The translations under genes were made by a program, and so were the position numbers. The notes below the pieces were generated by a model that saw nothing but the letters and a program-made list of their open reading frames with translations, ran no database searches and had not been told where the DNA came from. Positions 34,481 to 47,115 of a DNA stretch of 64,000 nt are shown here, piece by piece; within the stretch, counting starts at the first letter, position 1; every line of letters begins with the position of its first letter. The DNA comes from Solanum dulcamara (taxonomy: Eukaryota > Streptophyta > Magnoliopsida > Solanales > Solanaceae): NCBI RefSeq assembly GCF_947179165.1, contig NC_077248.1, forward strand, positions 52,047,732-52,111,731, read 5' to 3'.

Positions 34481-35879
34481 ACAAAGAAAGGTACTAACGT
34501 GATCCAATTCAAGTTATATGAGTAATTCCATGATATCTAGACAGGTATGATCATCGAGACATTATATTGCGAGTTGTATGAATGATCCTATGATTATGAT
34601 TTAATAGTCAAAGACTTACTTATGGTCATGATTTCTAAGCATAGACTACTTTATTTTTGGCAGAAGCCATCGATGACCCCTTAGAGTTGGCACCAAGTTT
34701 CACTTAGACACCTCAACTGAGCAATGTTCATTTTAGACACCTTATGTAGGGTCTCGTTGTGTTATTTTGACACTTTTTGCTGACTTGCATATGGTGTGTG
34801 TTGCATGGACTCAGAATGCGTGAACAACTTTTCTTTTGGTGAAATAATATTTTTTTCCTTTTTTTCCTGACTCTTTCTTCATTCCACCATCCACCTACTC
34901 CACCACCATCATATCCACCCTTTCTCTTCTCTATTACCATCAAGATCACCCAACTTCATCATTTTTTCTTCCCTCACCATTAAACCTATCAATTTTTCAT
35001 CTTTCTAATCATTTGTAGTACTAGCAGGTACAAAAAAAATAAAAATGGGTTCTAAAATAATTTTCAATGAAATTCCATTTTTGAATATCCAAAATTTGAA
35101 AATCTTTCTTGGATAAAAACTATGTATTAAGATACGTAATTGATTTTTTACCCATTTATTTAGCATTCTACATTTTAACGACCTATCTGGGTTATCAAAA
35201 TAAAAAATATTTTTGCTACAATGATAAAAAGATATCTGAAAAACGAGGCTGGTATTAAGCACCCATTTGTGCTGAAATTCTTGTCAATAATAACAATTAC
35301 ATAAATAAGCACTCAAAAGCTATGTATCATGATATAAAATTGTTCTTATTAAATTTGTTGGATGAAAACCCAGATTTGGAATTCAAATTTGTTGGCTAAA
35401 TTTTGATTGAAATGAATGATAATCGTGGGTTTGTGTTAAAAATTTAGATCCAAACACTGTTCTATTACTTTGGATTGAAGAAAGGGAAATTTACATAAAT
35501 ATACTACATTAAGAAAATATTTATCATTTATAGCAATACTATTTTTTTCACCGAACACTTATAATACAATTTTAATACATATTAGTGAGAATAATTTATA
35601 AAACTCATATAATACAAGTTTTATTCATGGATAATATATTTATCACATACTTTAATACACTTATAGTACATTGTGTCAATTTCTTACCAAAGAAGTATAA
35701 TATATTTTAAAACACTTATAATATATTTATATTGCATGCATAATTCACTTTTAATACATGACATATATATGATAATATTTCTATATATTGCTATAAATGG
35801 TAATAAATAAAAAGTATCGCTAAAATCAGTAATTATTTATTAAAAAGTATCTTTCCTAATAATTTTTCCTTGAAGAAAT

Positions 35880-36589
35880 TATTGGGATATGGCCCATGTT
35901 CCAGCCAAAGGTCCATGCCTAATCCTATTTTTAAAAGAATTGGAATAATTCTCCTAATTTGGTTTCCAATTCTATTTGGAAAAGGATTGGAATTATAATT
36001 CTATTTGGAGTTGGTTTTGGCTTTAGGAAAAAGTATCACTCTATATATAGGATGATTTGATAGAATTATGTAATTGCTCATTGGTAATGTCTTTGAGAGA
36101 CATTAGGCACATAAAAGAGGTTTTTGAGAGAGCTTTCAACAAGAGAGAAGAGAGAAGAGAGAAGAAAAGGGTGTTTTCCGCAACAGTTTTGCCTCTCCGA
36201 CTAGAAGTGTTCAAATTGCATTTGCCAATTCATTAACCGTTGGATCGGCCTGAAATTTTTACTGTATTTCTAACATCTTAGTGTTTGATTTGAATGGTGG
36301 AGATCAGATTTGGAGGTCAGAAATATCTCAGTTTATGTCTCGAATAATAGCTCTTTTTTGGGTGATTTTCTTTCTATTACTTTTGTTGGTATAGCTATTG
36401 CTTCTTCTTGCTTGACAATTGTTGTGTAGCCATTTAGGAGAATATTTGTAACTTTCTTATTGTTATAGTAGAGCAATTTGGATTTCAAAGATCCCGTGGT
36501 TGTTACCTTCGATTTGAAGGGGTTTTTCACGTTAAATTTGATGTTATTTATTTTCTCTATTTTCGAATTTACATCCTTCTATCATAACA
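35880..36589 (+). repeat. C1 5' LTR (710 bases)
   Basis: It aligns end to end with 40668-41372. A TATA-like CTCTATATATAGGATG tract lies near 36041, followed by a leader with repeated GAGAGAAGAGAG words, so transcription probably starts near 36070. The boundary is set by the primer binding site on the right and the GAAAT duplication on the left. Confidence 0.92.
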
Positions 36590-36591
36590 AG

Positions 36592-36603
36592 TGGTATCAG
36601 AGC
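36592..36603 (+). promoter_or_regulatory. C1 primer binding site
   Basis: TGGTATCAGAGC lies two bases inside the 5' LTR and matches the complement of the initiator methionine tRNA 3' end, the usual primer of plant Copia elements. Confidence 0.95.
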
Positions 36604-36642
36604 CCTGGTTGTCTATCAAGGTTTTTTTTAATTGAGGGTAAT

Positions 36643-37440
36643 ATGAGCAAGATGACGTGTTTAAATGGGAGTAACTACAGCATATGAAAGAGCAAGATGA
36701 AAGATTTACTGTTCGTGAAAAATATGCATCTTTCTATTTTCGCTGCTCATAAATCCGAGAATATGATAGATGAAAATTAGGATTTTGAGCACCAACAAGT
36801 ATGTGGATTTATAAGGCAATGGGTTGAAGATAATGTTCGCAACCATATTATGAATGAGACACATACTAGAACATTGTGGAAAAAGTTGGAGATGCTTTAT
36901 GCTTCAAAAACTGACAATAACAAGTTGTTTTTGCTAAAGCAATTGGTGACCTTTAAATACAAGGAGGGTTTTCCTATTCTTGATCACATAAATAATTTTC
37001 AAGGTGTTCTTGATCAGTTTCAGGAATGAGTGTCAATTTTGATGATGAAATACAAGGACTTTGGCTTTTTGATACCTACAAGATTGTTGGAAAACTCTTC
37101 GAGTTTCTTTAACAAATTTTGCTTTTGGTGGTAAGGTTACTATGAAATATGCAAAAAGTGGTGTGTTGAATGAAGAAGTTAGAAGAAGATCTTAAGGCAC
37201 ATCCTCACATTCAAACGTTCTCTTTACAGAAGATCAAAGAAGAGGTAAAACAAGAGGTTCGAGAAATAGAGGAAAAAGTAGAAGCAAGTCAAGATCCAAG
37301 TATCAAAATGTTTCATGTCATCATTGTGGAAAGAAAGGACATATTAAAAGATTTTGCAATAAGTTAAAGCAAGGCATTAGAGAAGGAAAGAAAGAAGAAA
37401 ATAATGGAGACAATGTTGTTGATGTTGTCCGAGATGACCT
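36643..37440 (+). pseudogene. C1 gag with intact CCHC zinc knuckle
   Basis: The frame starts MSKMTCLNGSNYS near 36643 and hits a stop at once. Matching gag sequence continues in broken frames: LWKKLEMLYASKTDNNKLFL near 36880, then LKQLVTFKYKEGFPILDHIN. At 37316-37357 a complete zinc knuckle, CHHCGKKGHIKRFC, is kept with its three Cys and one His. Gag would package the RNA and form the particle. At least five stops and frameshifts break the frame before the knuckle. Confidence 0.85.
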
Positions 37441-37444
37441 TCTC

Positions 37445-37783
37445 TTGGCTTGTGATAAAAATGTCACCAATTTTGTATCTCAAGATACAAGTTGGATAGT
37501 AGATTCTGGAGCTACATCGCATGTCACACCATGGAAAGACTTATTTTCATCTTATACTTCTGTTAATTCCGATGTGTTAAAGATGAGTAATGTTGGTGAG
37601 GTTAATGTGCTTAGTGTTGGCATGGTTTGTTTGAAGACTAATCTTGGTACAACGTTAGTCCTTCAGAATGTCAGGCACGCTCCAGACATTCCTTTGAGTT
37701 TGATTTTCGTAGGCAACTTGACGATGATGGCTACCATAATGACTTCTTCAATGGCCAATGGAAGTTCACTAAAGGCTCATTGA
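37445..37783 (+). pseudogene. C1 aspartic protease
   Basis: The open piece contains WIVDSGATSHVTPWKDLFSS, with the catalytic Asp-Ser-Gly at about 37500-37512 intact, and further on NVRHAPDIPLSLIFVGNL, the conserved end of the Copia protease. Retropepsin releases the mature proteins from the polyprotein. The frame shifts near 37760 before the integrase. Confidence 0.88.
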
Positions 37784-38888
37784 TTATAGCTCGAGGAAGA
37801 AAGCATTCAAATTTATACGTGAACAAGGATCAATTCTTGGGGACTCTATAAATTTGGTAGAAAGTGAGACTTTGTCATAATTATGGCATAAGAAACTCAT
37901 TCATATAAGCGAGAGGGGGATCAAATGTTTGGCTAAGAAGAATTTACTTGCCGGTGTGAAACAAGCAAAGGTGAAAAGATGTGTTCATTGCTTAGCTGGA
38001 AAATAGAAAAGAGTTTCTTTTCACAGTCAACCTCCTTCAAGAAAGTCTGAACTACTGGAGCTAGTACACTCTGACTTGTGTGGTCCTTTTAAAGTAAAAT
38101 CAAAAGGTGGTGCACTTTACTTTACAATTTTCATTGATGATTATTCTCGCAAGTTATGGGTATATCCTTTAAAATCCAAAGATTAAGTACTTGATGTGTT
38201 TAAGGATTTTCAAGACTTATCTAAGAGACAAATTGGAAAGAAATTAAAATATATTCGCACTGACAATGGTAATGAGTATATTGGTCCTTTGATAACTACT
38301 GCAAAGTGCAAGAAATTCGTCATCAGAAGACTCTTCCTAAGATGCCCTAATTGAATGGCTTGGCAAAAAGGATGAATAGAACTCTTGTTGAGAGTTAGAT
38401 GCGTACTTTCAGAGGCTAAACTTCCAAATTCCTTTTGGGCAGAAACACTTAACACTGTTGCTTATGTTATTAATTTGTCTTCCACTATTTCCTTGGATGG
38501 TGATATTCCAAACAGAGTTTTGTTTGCAAAGGCTGTCTACTATGATCACTTGAAAGTATTTGGCTGTAAAGCTTGTGTGCATGTTCCAAAAGATGAGAGA
38601 TCAAATCTGGACGTTAAAACTAAGCAGTGCATCTTCATTGGTTATGCTCATGATGAGTTTGGATATTGCTTTTATGATCCAATTGATAAGAAGCTTATTA
38701 GAAGTTGTGATCTTGTGTTCTTTAAAGACCAAACAATTGAAGATATTAACAAGACTAAGAAAACAGATTCTCAGATTAATAAGAGCTTGGTTGATGTTGA
38801 TCCAATTCCTAGTACTGATACGTCTTTTGCACATGAAGGAATCCAAGATACTAATATCAATGGGGATCAAGATCAGAATGATCATTAG
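37784..38888 (+). pseudogene. C1 integrase
   Basis: The zinc-binding part (His near 37880, Cys near 37980-37995) and the core follow: ELVHSDLCGPFKVKSKGGAL (first Asp near 38070) and KYIRTDNGNEYIGP (second Asp near 38260). The conserved NGVAERMNRTLVE motif reads NGLAKRMNRTLVE, so the catalytic Glu is Lys (codon 38366-38368). A long open piece from 38385 to 38888 covers the C-terminal part (VFGCKACVHVPKDERSNLDV, KQCIFIGYAHDEFGYCFYDP) and the linker to RT. Stops occur near 38186, 38348 and 38396. Confidence 0.9.
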
Positions 38889-40500
38889 CGTGTAGAACTT
38901 GAAGATGCTCCTAGTAATGATGTTATGGTTGATCATACACCAACTCATATTCAAATGACTACTCCAGATGCTCTAGAAACCTCTTGTAGAATATCTACTA
39001 GGGAGATGCTAAAGTCAACACATTATTCTCCTAATGAGTATATACTTTTGACTAACATAGGAGAACCTAAAGATTATGATGAAGTCATGCTAGATACTCA
39101 TAGAGATAAGTAGATAGAAACCATAGAAGATGAGATGAAATCATTTCATGAGAATGGCACATATGAGTTAGTGGAGTTACCGAAAGGTCAGAAAGCTTTG
39201 AAAAATAAATGGATCTTTAGAGTAAGGCAAAAGCAACATACATCTACACCTAGATATAAAGCGAGGTTAGTTGTCAAAGGTTTTGTCCAGAGAAAGGGAG
39301 TTGACTTCGATGAAATTTTCTCTCCTATTGTGAAAATGTCTTCTATTCGTATTGTTCTAGGATTAGCTGCAAGTCTAGATTTAGAGGTTGAGAAGATGGA
39401 TGTCAAGACTGCTTTTCTTCATGGTGATTTATAAGAAGATATTTATATGGAGCAGCCTGAAGGTTTCATGGTTAAAGGAAAAGAAAACTATGTTTGCAAA
39501 TTGAGAAAGAGCTTGTATGGCTTGAAAAAAGCTCCAAGGTAGTGGTACTTAAAGTTTGAATCTGTCATCGAAAATTAAGGATACAAGAAAACTTCTACAG
39601 ATCATTGTGTATTCTTTCAGAAGTTCTCTGATGATGATTTTATTATCTTACTACTTTATGTGGATGATATGCTGATTGTTGGCAAAAATAAATCTAGAAT
39701 TGTATTCCTTAAGAAGGAGTTGAGCAAAGCATTTGCAATGAAGGACTTGGAGACAGCAAAGAAACTTTTAGGCATATAAATTCATCGAGATAGAAAGAAA
39801 AACGAGTTATCATTATCCCAAAAGCAGTACATTGAGAAGGTATTCAAGAGATTTAATATGACAGAAGCAAAAGTGGTTAGTACTCCTCTTCCTAAACACT
39901 TTAAGTTGAGTACGATCCAAAGTCCATCTACTAATGAAGAGAAGAAAGAGATGTCATATATTTCATACTCTTCTGCAGTTGGTAGTTTGATGTATGCTAT
40001 GGTTTTCACTAGACCAGATATTGCATATGCTGTTGGTACTGTTAGCAGATTTCTTTCTAATACTGGAAAGGAACAATGGAATGCAGTGAAATGGATACTA
40101 AAATATTTGAAGGGCACTTCAGATATGGAGTTGTGCTTTGGTAGTGGCAAGCCTGAACTTGTATGTTACACAGACTCTGATTTGGGAGGCAATCTTGACA
40201 ATTCAAAATCCACTTCTAGTTATTTGCTCACTTTTGCAGGGGGAGCTATTTCCTGGCAATCTAGACTACAGAAGTGCATAGCTCTATCCACTATAGAAGC
40301 CAAATATATTGCTATCACTAAAGGTGCCAAATAATTACTTTGGATGAAGGAATTTATGAAAGATCTTGATTTTGAGCAATCAAGGTTTGTCTTATTCTAT
40401 AATAATCAGAGTGCTATTTATCTCACCAAGCACTCCACCTTTCATTCTAAGTCCAAACATATTAGGAAAGTATCATTAGATTAGAATGACCATGGAAGAG
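38889..40500 (+). pseudogene. C1 reverse transcriptase and RNase H
   Basis: The RT is readable almost without frameshift but with in-frame stops. Motifs are KNKWIFRVRQKQHTSTPRYK at 39195, VDFDEIFSPIVKMSSIRIVL, EKMDVKTAFLHGDL ending in a stop at 39432, [13 protein letters not shown] followed by a stop at 39539, and the catalytic LLYVDDMLIVG near 39652-39684. RNase H at 39858-40334 includes MYAMVFTRPDIAYAVGTVSR and STIEAKYIAITKGAK, again ending in a stop. Most stops replace Gln or Glu codons. The YVDD is intact. Confidence 0.92.
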
Positions 40501-40654
40501 AAATTATTTGTGGTTGAGAAGATACACACTAATGACAATACTTCATATATGCTTATAAAAGTGGTGATCACAGAAAATAAGAGTTTTGTAGAACAGCGAC
40601 AGGTATGAAGCAAGTCAAGAGTTCCTCCACTTGAAGTCCATTTGACCCCTTGGC

Positions 40655-40667
40655 TGGATGGGGAGTT
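40655..40667 (+). promoter_or_regulatory. C1 polypurine tract
   Basis: GGATGGGGAGTT lies immediately before the 3' LTR at 40668, in the position of the plus-strand DNA primer. Confidence 0.85.
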
Positions 40668-41372
40668 TATTGGGATATGGCCCATGTTTCAGTCAAAGAA
40701 CCATGGCCTAATCCTATTTGTAAAATAATTAGAATAATTCTCCTAATTTGGTTTTCAATTCTATTTGGAAAAGGATTGAAATTATAATCCTATTTGGAGT
40801 TGGTTTTGGCTTTAGAAAAAAGTACCACTCTATAAATAGGATGATTTGAGAGAATTATGTAATTGATCATTGGTAGTGTCTTTGAGAGATATTAGGCACA
40901 TAAGAGAGGTTTTTGAGATAGCTTTCAATAATAGAGAAGAGAGAAGAAAAAGGTGTTTTCCACAACAGTTTTGCCTCTCCGACTAGAAACGTTCAAATTG
41001 CGTTTTCCAATTCATTAACCGTTGGATCGGCCTGAAATTTTTACTGTGTTCCTAACATCTTATTATTTGATTTGAACGGTGGAGATCGGAATTGGAGGTC
41101 AGCAATATCTCAGTTTATTTCCCAAACAGTAGCTCTGTTTTGGTTGATTTTCTTCCTATTATTTTTGTTGGTATAACTATTGCTTCTCCTTGCTTGACAA
41201 TTATTGTGTAGCTATTTAGGAGAATACTTGTAACCCTCTTATTTTTATAGTGGAGCAATTCAGATTTTGAAGATCCCGTGGTTGTTACCTTCGATCTGAA
41301 GAGTTTTTCCCACGTTAAATTTGATGTTATTTATTTTTTCTATTTTTGTGTTTGCGTCCTTCCGTTATAAAA
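40668..41372 (+). repeat. C1 3' LTR (705 bases)
   Basis: It matches the 5' LTR from TATTGGGATATGGCCCATG to the end. The last bases are ATAAAA, where the 5' LTR has ATAACA. The GAAAT duplication follows at 41373. A TATA-like CTCTATAAATAGGATG is at about 40829. Confidence 0.92.
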
Positions 41373-43210
41373 GAAATTAAGATGAAATTGAAGACTTCAT
41401 TAAAGGTCTTTTGAAGCTTCCTAGAAAAAAAAACTCAAATCTTGTTAAAATAGTTTTAACTTTTTTTATAAACTCAAAAGTCATTATTTAATAATTATTT
41501 TAAACACAAATGACAATTGTCATCATGTAATTCAACACTTTACACGTGTCATTCACGAGTGAATACACACGCATCACAGTTTTGCTGATTGAAAAAAAGT
41601 ATTAAAATGACACAATGAGACCCTATATAAGGTGTCTAAAATGAACATAGCTTAGTTAAGGTGTTTAAGTGAAACTTGGTGCCAACTTTTAGGGGTCATT
41701 GATGACTTCTGACCTTTTTTTTAATAAAATAATTTTAAATACATTACCAAATGAAAATCCTAATCATGAGATCTACCACTAGAAGTTGCATGCTTTTTTA
41801 AAGGCCACAATTGTTGACAGAATTCAAACATACATCATGGGTATTTTAAGAATATTAATATAGGCATGCTTTCTAATAAATATATGATATGACAACTTTT
41901 AGTTAATCAATTAAACTCATAGCGTACTTCTAGACATACACAAATAAGTTACGATAAAAATATAAGTAAATATCAAGTAGCGCGTTAGTTCCCTCCCCCT
42001 TTAGACAATCCTCAATTATTTTATTATATTATGCATAGTAGAGTTTACAATATTATTAAAAACTAAATAAGAGGATAGTGAATAAAATAATACAAATAAA
42101 TAAAAGATGTAAAACGAAATAATGGAATCTCAACTTTTCCTCGCCCAAGTGAACTCTGCGTGTCTTGAACTTTGAAGTTCAAACCTTGCTAAACCATAAA
42201 GAAAAATACAAGCAATACACTAATGATATAAAGGTACATCATAATTATATAATTTTACCTTAAAAAAGCAATCAAACAAAGATAAGAATACATTTAAAAA
42301 ATAATAGACCCACACATGTAGAGAAAGGTTGGGACTAACCTCGATACTTCGGTTAGGAGGAATAAGCAAATAAAAGTCTGAACAAGGATGCCAAGAACTA
42401 GAAACAGAATATAAAAGTATGCAAGAAACCTTTTCTTTTTGTTTTTATTTTCGTTAGAGGTGTTAAAATATAAAGTAAAATGTTTTCGTCTCTTTTTTTA
42501 CTCTTTATGTTCTGTTTTTTCTTTTTTCTTCCTTCCTGTAAATGAAGATAGGGGTCTTCTTTTATAGTGTTAAAAAACAATCAAGAAAAACAAGAAAATC
42601 CAACAAATCAAGAAAAAATGGATGAGCCCCGATTTAAATCATACTTTTTTCAAATAAGTCATAGGAGGAACATATATTTCAAAGTGAGGCAAGATTTTCA
42701 ACAACAAAATCAACCAAGATTTTCAATAATGAAATCAACCAAAATTTTCAACAACCAAATCAATTACCATGTGATTTGGTCAGACTAAATCAAAATGGTA
42801 AAAAAGTCAGAAGAAAAAACAATCAATATTCCAGAAAGTCCCAAAACTCATGCCAAAAGGGGCCTACAATCAATAATTGTGGAAGAAACTATGCTACTTA
42901 ATTAGAGGAAATAATCAATTTTAAAGAAAAATAAATTAAGACTACATTTATCAAATCCAAGTTCATTAAGGTAAGTCAAGAATTAACAATTCTAACACTG
43001 TTAAAATACAAGAACGTGTTATCAAATTTACAAGGGATCAAATCGTATTCAAACTGATAAAAAAATATTAAAGCTTCAAACTAGATACTCAAGACAGATC
43101 GAGGCAAAATAACACTTCCACAAGGCAAAAGAAATATCAACCTACATTCTAAATGGGAGACTGATTCAAAATTAATAAAGAGGAAGAAATAAAATTAATA
43201 ACTCGACATG

Positions 43211-46200
43211 TGTAATGACCCAAAAAGTCATTTTTGGTAATTTTTGCGAAATGACCATTTTACCCCTACCTATAATTACTCCGTATCATTTTTATTGGTA
43301 CCGGGTGTACGTTTTGGGGAATTCTATGAAAAAATGAGTTTTGAAAACTTTTGATTTTAAAAGGCTTTAAGTTTTCAAAAGTGGTATTTGGGACCAACTA
43401 GAACTACAGGTCTCAAAACAGAATTCCGTCAATTCCAGTAGCTCCAAAATATAGAAATTGGTCTAGGAGAGTTTACGAAATTAATTTTGGAGTTATAACA
43501 AAAATTTGAGGTCTTGAGTTGAGAATTTGAGGAATTTTAAGCGAACGTTTGACTTTTGCTAAATTTCGGAGTTTCGATACACATAATTGAATTTTGAAGA
43601 CTCTGATGGATTTGGGGGATGGTTTTTGGTCTAGAAAAAAGTTGGTTCAATTTTTAGAGGTCCCAGGCCTGTTTTGGTATTTTGAAGGCCTAAGTTGGTT
43701 TAATTGTGACTTTTTGAATTCTAGGTCATGGAGACCTTGAATTCTAATTCTAATAGTTCCATCAAAACCAAAATGGCCAGATTAGGCGAGTAGAATTTTT
43801 GGCTTGAGTATCGAGGCAATCGATACAAGTTTGAGGCCATTTGACACTTTTGACTCTGAAAGTTAGCTTATGATTAACTTTGGTTAATATTCTTGGAAAA
43901 TGCGCTTAGATGAAAATTCTGACAACGCAGTTAGTTTTGGAATATCGAGTTCGGTATAAAACAACCCTTCATTCTCTTTCCGATTCTTTCGGTCTAATTT
44001 TGAGGCCCGTTGTGGAATGTGGCTTATATTGTTACTTGGATGTGGGACCCACTTTTCATTAAAATGATCTCATATGGGATTTTTGAATGTCCTATTGAGT
44101 TAGAAACGTGAATTTAGTGGGGTAGCATATCTGATTTATTTTATCAAGTTCTAAACGAATTCCGAGGGGCCGTTCGGAGACTTTAAATATAGCAAAAAAA
44201 GGAAAATCTGCTGCATAGTGCAGATTATTTTTCCATGTTTTTTCTCAACTTTGAACCTCAATTTCTTGAGATTTCATATCTATATATGGAGATTCAAGAG
44301 TCTATCTTTAAGAGATTTTCGCAAGGAATCCGTTGGTGAGCTTGGAATCTTGATGGGAGGGTTTTTTGTGAGGTAAAATCTCAAATGTATCCGCTGATCT
44401 TCTCATTTTTGAGCAAGATTTCTTATGAAATTAGAAATTCGATTTTGTGGTCATTTGAACTTCGTTTCCAGTGATTCTTGGGGATAAGTTGTGGGGGTTT
44501 TGACAAGAAATGTCATGGTTGATTAGTTTCGTCTATTGAAGTGTCGTTTGAGGTAAATTTCATCCCTATGGGACTTTCATCTTTTTTGAATTCTCCATTA
44601 ATGGTGAAAATTATGCATGAACTGTTTTCCTTGATTTTGAGCATCAGAATTTGTTGTAATTTGGAACACTAGTTTATTAAGCTCAAATGCACCTTTACAC
44701 GGAGTCATTTTTGAGATTCCCATCGCAAGTCCCATAATTTTGTTTTAGAACCAATTTTGGGTCCGTCTCAAAACAAATACAATTTTAGTGTTAAAATATT
44801 CATATTGACGAGGTGATCAACATTTTGATAGTGTGAAGGAAATTAGAGTCATTTTTGGAGCAAAAAGCTATCGATACGTGGACTTGGAGCGCGCGTGTTT
44901 GACTTCGAGGTAGGCTATGGTCTCCCCCTTTTGACTAAACTCTATTAGATATCGTGTAGTATATTTTACATATGACTTAGGTGAGTATTTTTCGAGATTA
45001 GCATTCTCCTCATCCGATTCCATTTTCTTATTCCCAAGTGAGCTTTAGGCTAGAATAGTCCTGTAATATCCTTAGATTAGATTGTGGGCCTTGGTTATGG
45101 TGTTGAATTAACATTATTATCTTGTTTAGGGATGATATTGATGGACTTAGTATAGGTTTGAACCTTAGGTGCTTTATCAAGTGTTTATTGCCCTCTTAGC
45201 TAAGCGTAGCTTCCGATATGGCTTATTAGGGATAGGATACCCTTTATGCTAGTTCCTAAGACCTCTGGGCTCATCATACCCGTAGTTTGGCTAAGTTGTG
45301 CTCGTTGGGAGCTGATGTGACATATTTTGGGGTAAGGCATCGACCCTAGAGATATTTCTCCCCTACTGATTTTGAGCCATATCTCTATTATTCCCTTTTC
45401 TTTAGTGGTTGGCTTAGGATGCCTCTTTGTCTATTACCTTTTGATTGGGCCTGAGGCCGTGCTCGAGGAGAGACTCGATCCCAAGTTAGTCCCTTTTTGC
45501 CCTGACAGTGTGGTTTTGCTCGATGTTACTGTTTGTGTTGTGTGTTTCTTATTTGGATGCTGGTGATGGCATGCTTGCGTTGATTGAGCATATTCACTCA
45601 TTTTGTGGTATGATCCTGGTATTTTATTGGTTTTTAAATACTATTTTTGAGAAGGATTCTTGAGATTTTTACTACTTTTAAACTGGTTTTAAAGGGAGTC
45701 GTACCACCTGGGATATTGGATACTAGTTTTGAGATCTACAAGGTGTCGAGGACATGCTCATTTATACTGAAAGTTTCAAAGGCATCAAGGATGTGCTCAA
45801 TTTTATTAATTATCTGGTGTAACGTCCCTCTTTTGTACATTGGCTGCTTTCGGGATGTCTTTTCCTATACTTGATTATCTGGTGCGACGTCTCCCTTTCT
45901 ATATCGGCTTGGATACTCACTCTATGGTATCACTACGAAGATTCTATATGTCTATGTAAGACCTAGTTTGGGCCCAGGCAGTGTATATGGACTTTCCGCA
46001 TCCTTTTTGAGCCCCTCTGGCCAGTGCACCACTAAACTAGATGAGGGAGTCGCATGGGTCCCACCTGGTAGGTCGGGGGCCAGGTTAGGTATATACATTT
46101 GTTGTTATTGTTGATCTCTAAGAGCCACCGATGATGTCACTGGTTTTTACTACAAACTTCCATTCATTAGCATTGCCTATCACTAGCATACTTATATAGT

Positions 46201-47115
46201 GTGGTCCCCCATTTTTATGGGGGCCGAGTATATGTTTGTTATTATTGTACCTTTCGGGGGTATGGCTTTTTGATTGATTATTTTCTGATTTTACCTATTC
46301 TTACCTCTTGTTGTACTCATAGTTGGGTTGCAGGGTGTCTTAGTCTGGCTTCTTGTTGTTGGGGTTTTCTTGTTAGACTCAGTTGGTTTGGTTCTTAGTT
46401 GACATGTGATTAGTTGTGATAGACAATGTTTTCCTCCTTGTTTAGTTGGTTCCTTTAGTGCTCCTTTATGTAAATAGGTTGTGGCTTGTGCATGCAGGTG
46501 GGTTCTTTGGCTCTGTCTTCTATAGTTATATATATCCTACCTCTTTGCTCTTATTTTTTTCTTTACTTTGTGTTAGATCTTAATTGTTTACTTGTGCTAT
46601 ATTTGTCTGATTACTTGTGAATTATACTTGCTTTATCTATGGAGCTTAGTCGGCCTATGTCTACTGACTACCATTTGTTTGGTACTCATACTACACTTTT
46701 TCCCCTGCTACTATAGGTTATCGCAGTTGATTTGGACTGGTGTAGAGAAGCTTCTGATTTGAAGATTTGGTGCGCTCCTGGCATTTGGAGGTGCTGATTT
46801 CCATCCATGCTGAATTAGGACTAGTCTTTACTTGCTTTTGAAGATTGTCTGTACTCATATTGTATTTGTAGGAGCCTTGTACTCCTATTTTGATTTTGAT
46901 GCTCGATTACTCACAGATGCTAGGTCTTGGGTTGGTTTCTTGTGTTGTTTCAGTTTCTCTGTTTCTTCTCATTATTACTTACTTTCCACTTTATTTATTC
47001 ATCTTCAGCTTGATAGCCTATTGCCTTTGGTTCCGAGCTAAGTATTAAGGGTTAGACTTACTTGTTAAGGGGTGTTAGCAGGTGCTATCACGGCCTAAGC
47101 AATTGGATCATGACA
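43211..47115 (+). repeat. Solo LTR of a G1/G2-related Gypsy family (3905 bases)
   Basis: It starts TGTAATGACCCAAAAAG and ends GGATCATGACA. ACATG flanks it on both sides (43206-43210 and 47116-47120), a perfect 5-bp target duplication, with no internal region attached. That is the signature of recombination between the two LTRs of a former full element. The start and end motifs match the LTRs of G1 and G2, which lie in the opposite orientation. Open frames inside are short and unlikely to be genes. Confidence 0.92.

Larger units (their letters stand above)
35880..41372 (+). mobile_element. Complete Ty1/Copia element C1 (Tork/Tnt1-like) with target duplication
   Basis: This is a 5.5-kb plus-strand element. 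It has LTRs at 35880-36589 and 40668-41372, a primer binding site, gag, protease, integrase, RT, RNase H and a polypurine tract. It is flanked by GAAAT at 35875-35879 and 41373-41377, a clean 5-bp target-site duplication. Both LTRs begin TATTGGG, not the canonical TG. The 5' LTR ends ACA and the 3' LTR has AAA there. About a dozen stops break the polyprotein, and the catalytic Glu of integrase is changed. The two LTRs look more alike than those of G2 or G3, so C1 is one of the younger insertions. Confidence 0.93.
34659..41714. mobile_element. DNA transposon with ~120-bp terminal inverted repeats, hosting Copia C1
   Basis: The left end GGCAGAAGCCATCGATGACC (34659) continues for about 120 bases. 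The reverse complement of the right end (41595-41714) gives GGTCAGAAGTCATCAATGAC and matches throughout, including TTGGCACCAAGTTTCACTTA. Removing the Copia insertion leaves about 1.56 kb. Long inverted ends without coding capacity fit a non-autonomous MULE-like element, but the flanks are T-rich and I could not fix the target-site duplication, so the superfamily is tentative. Confidence 0.78.
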
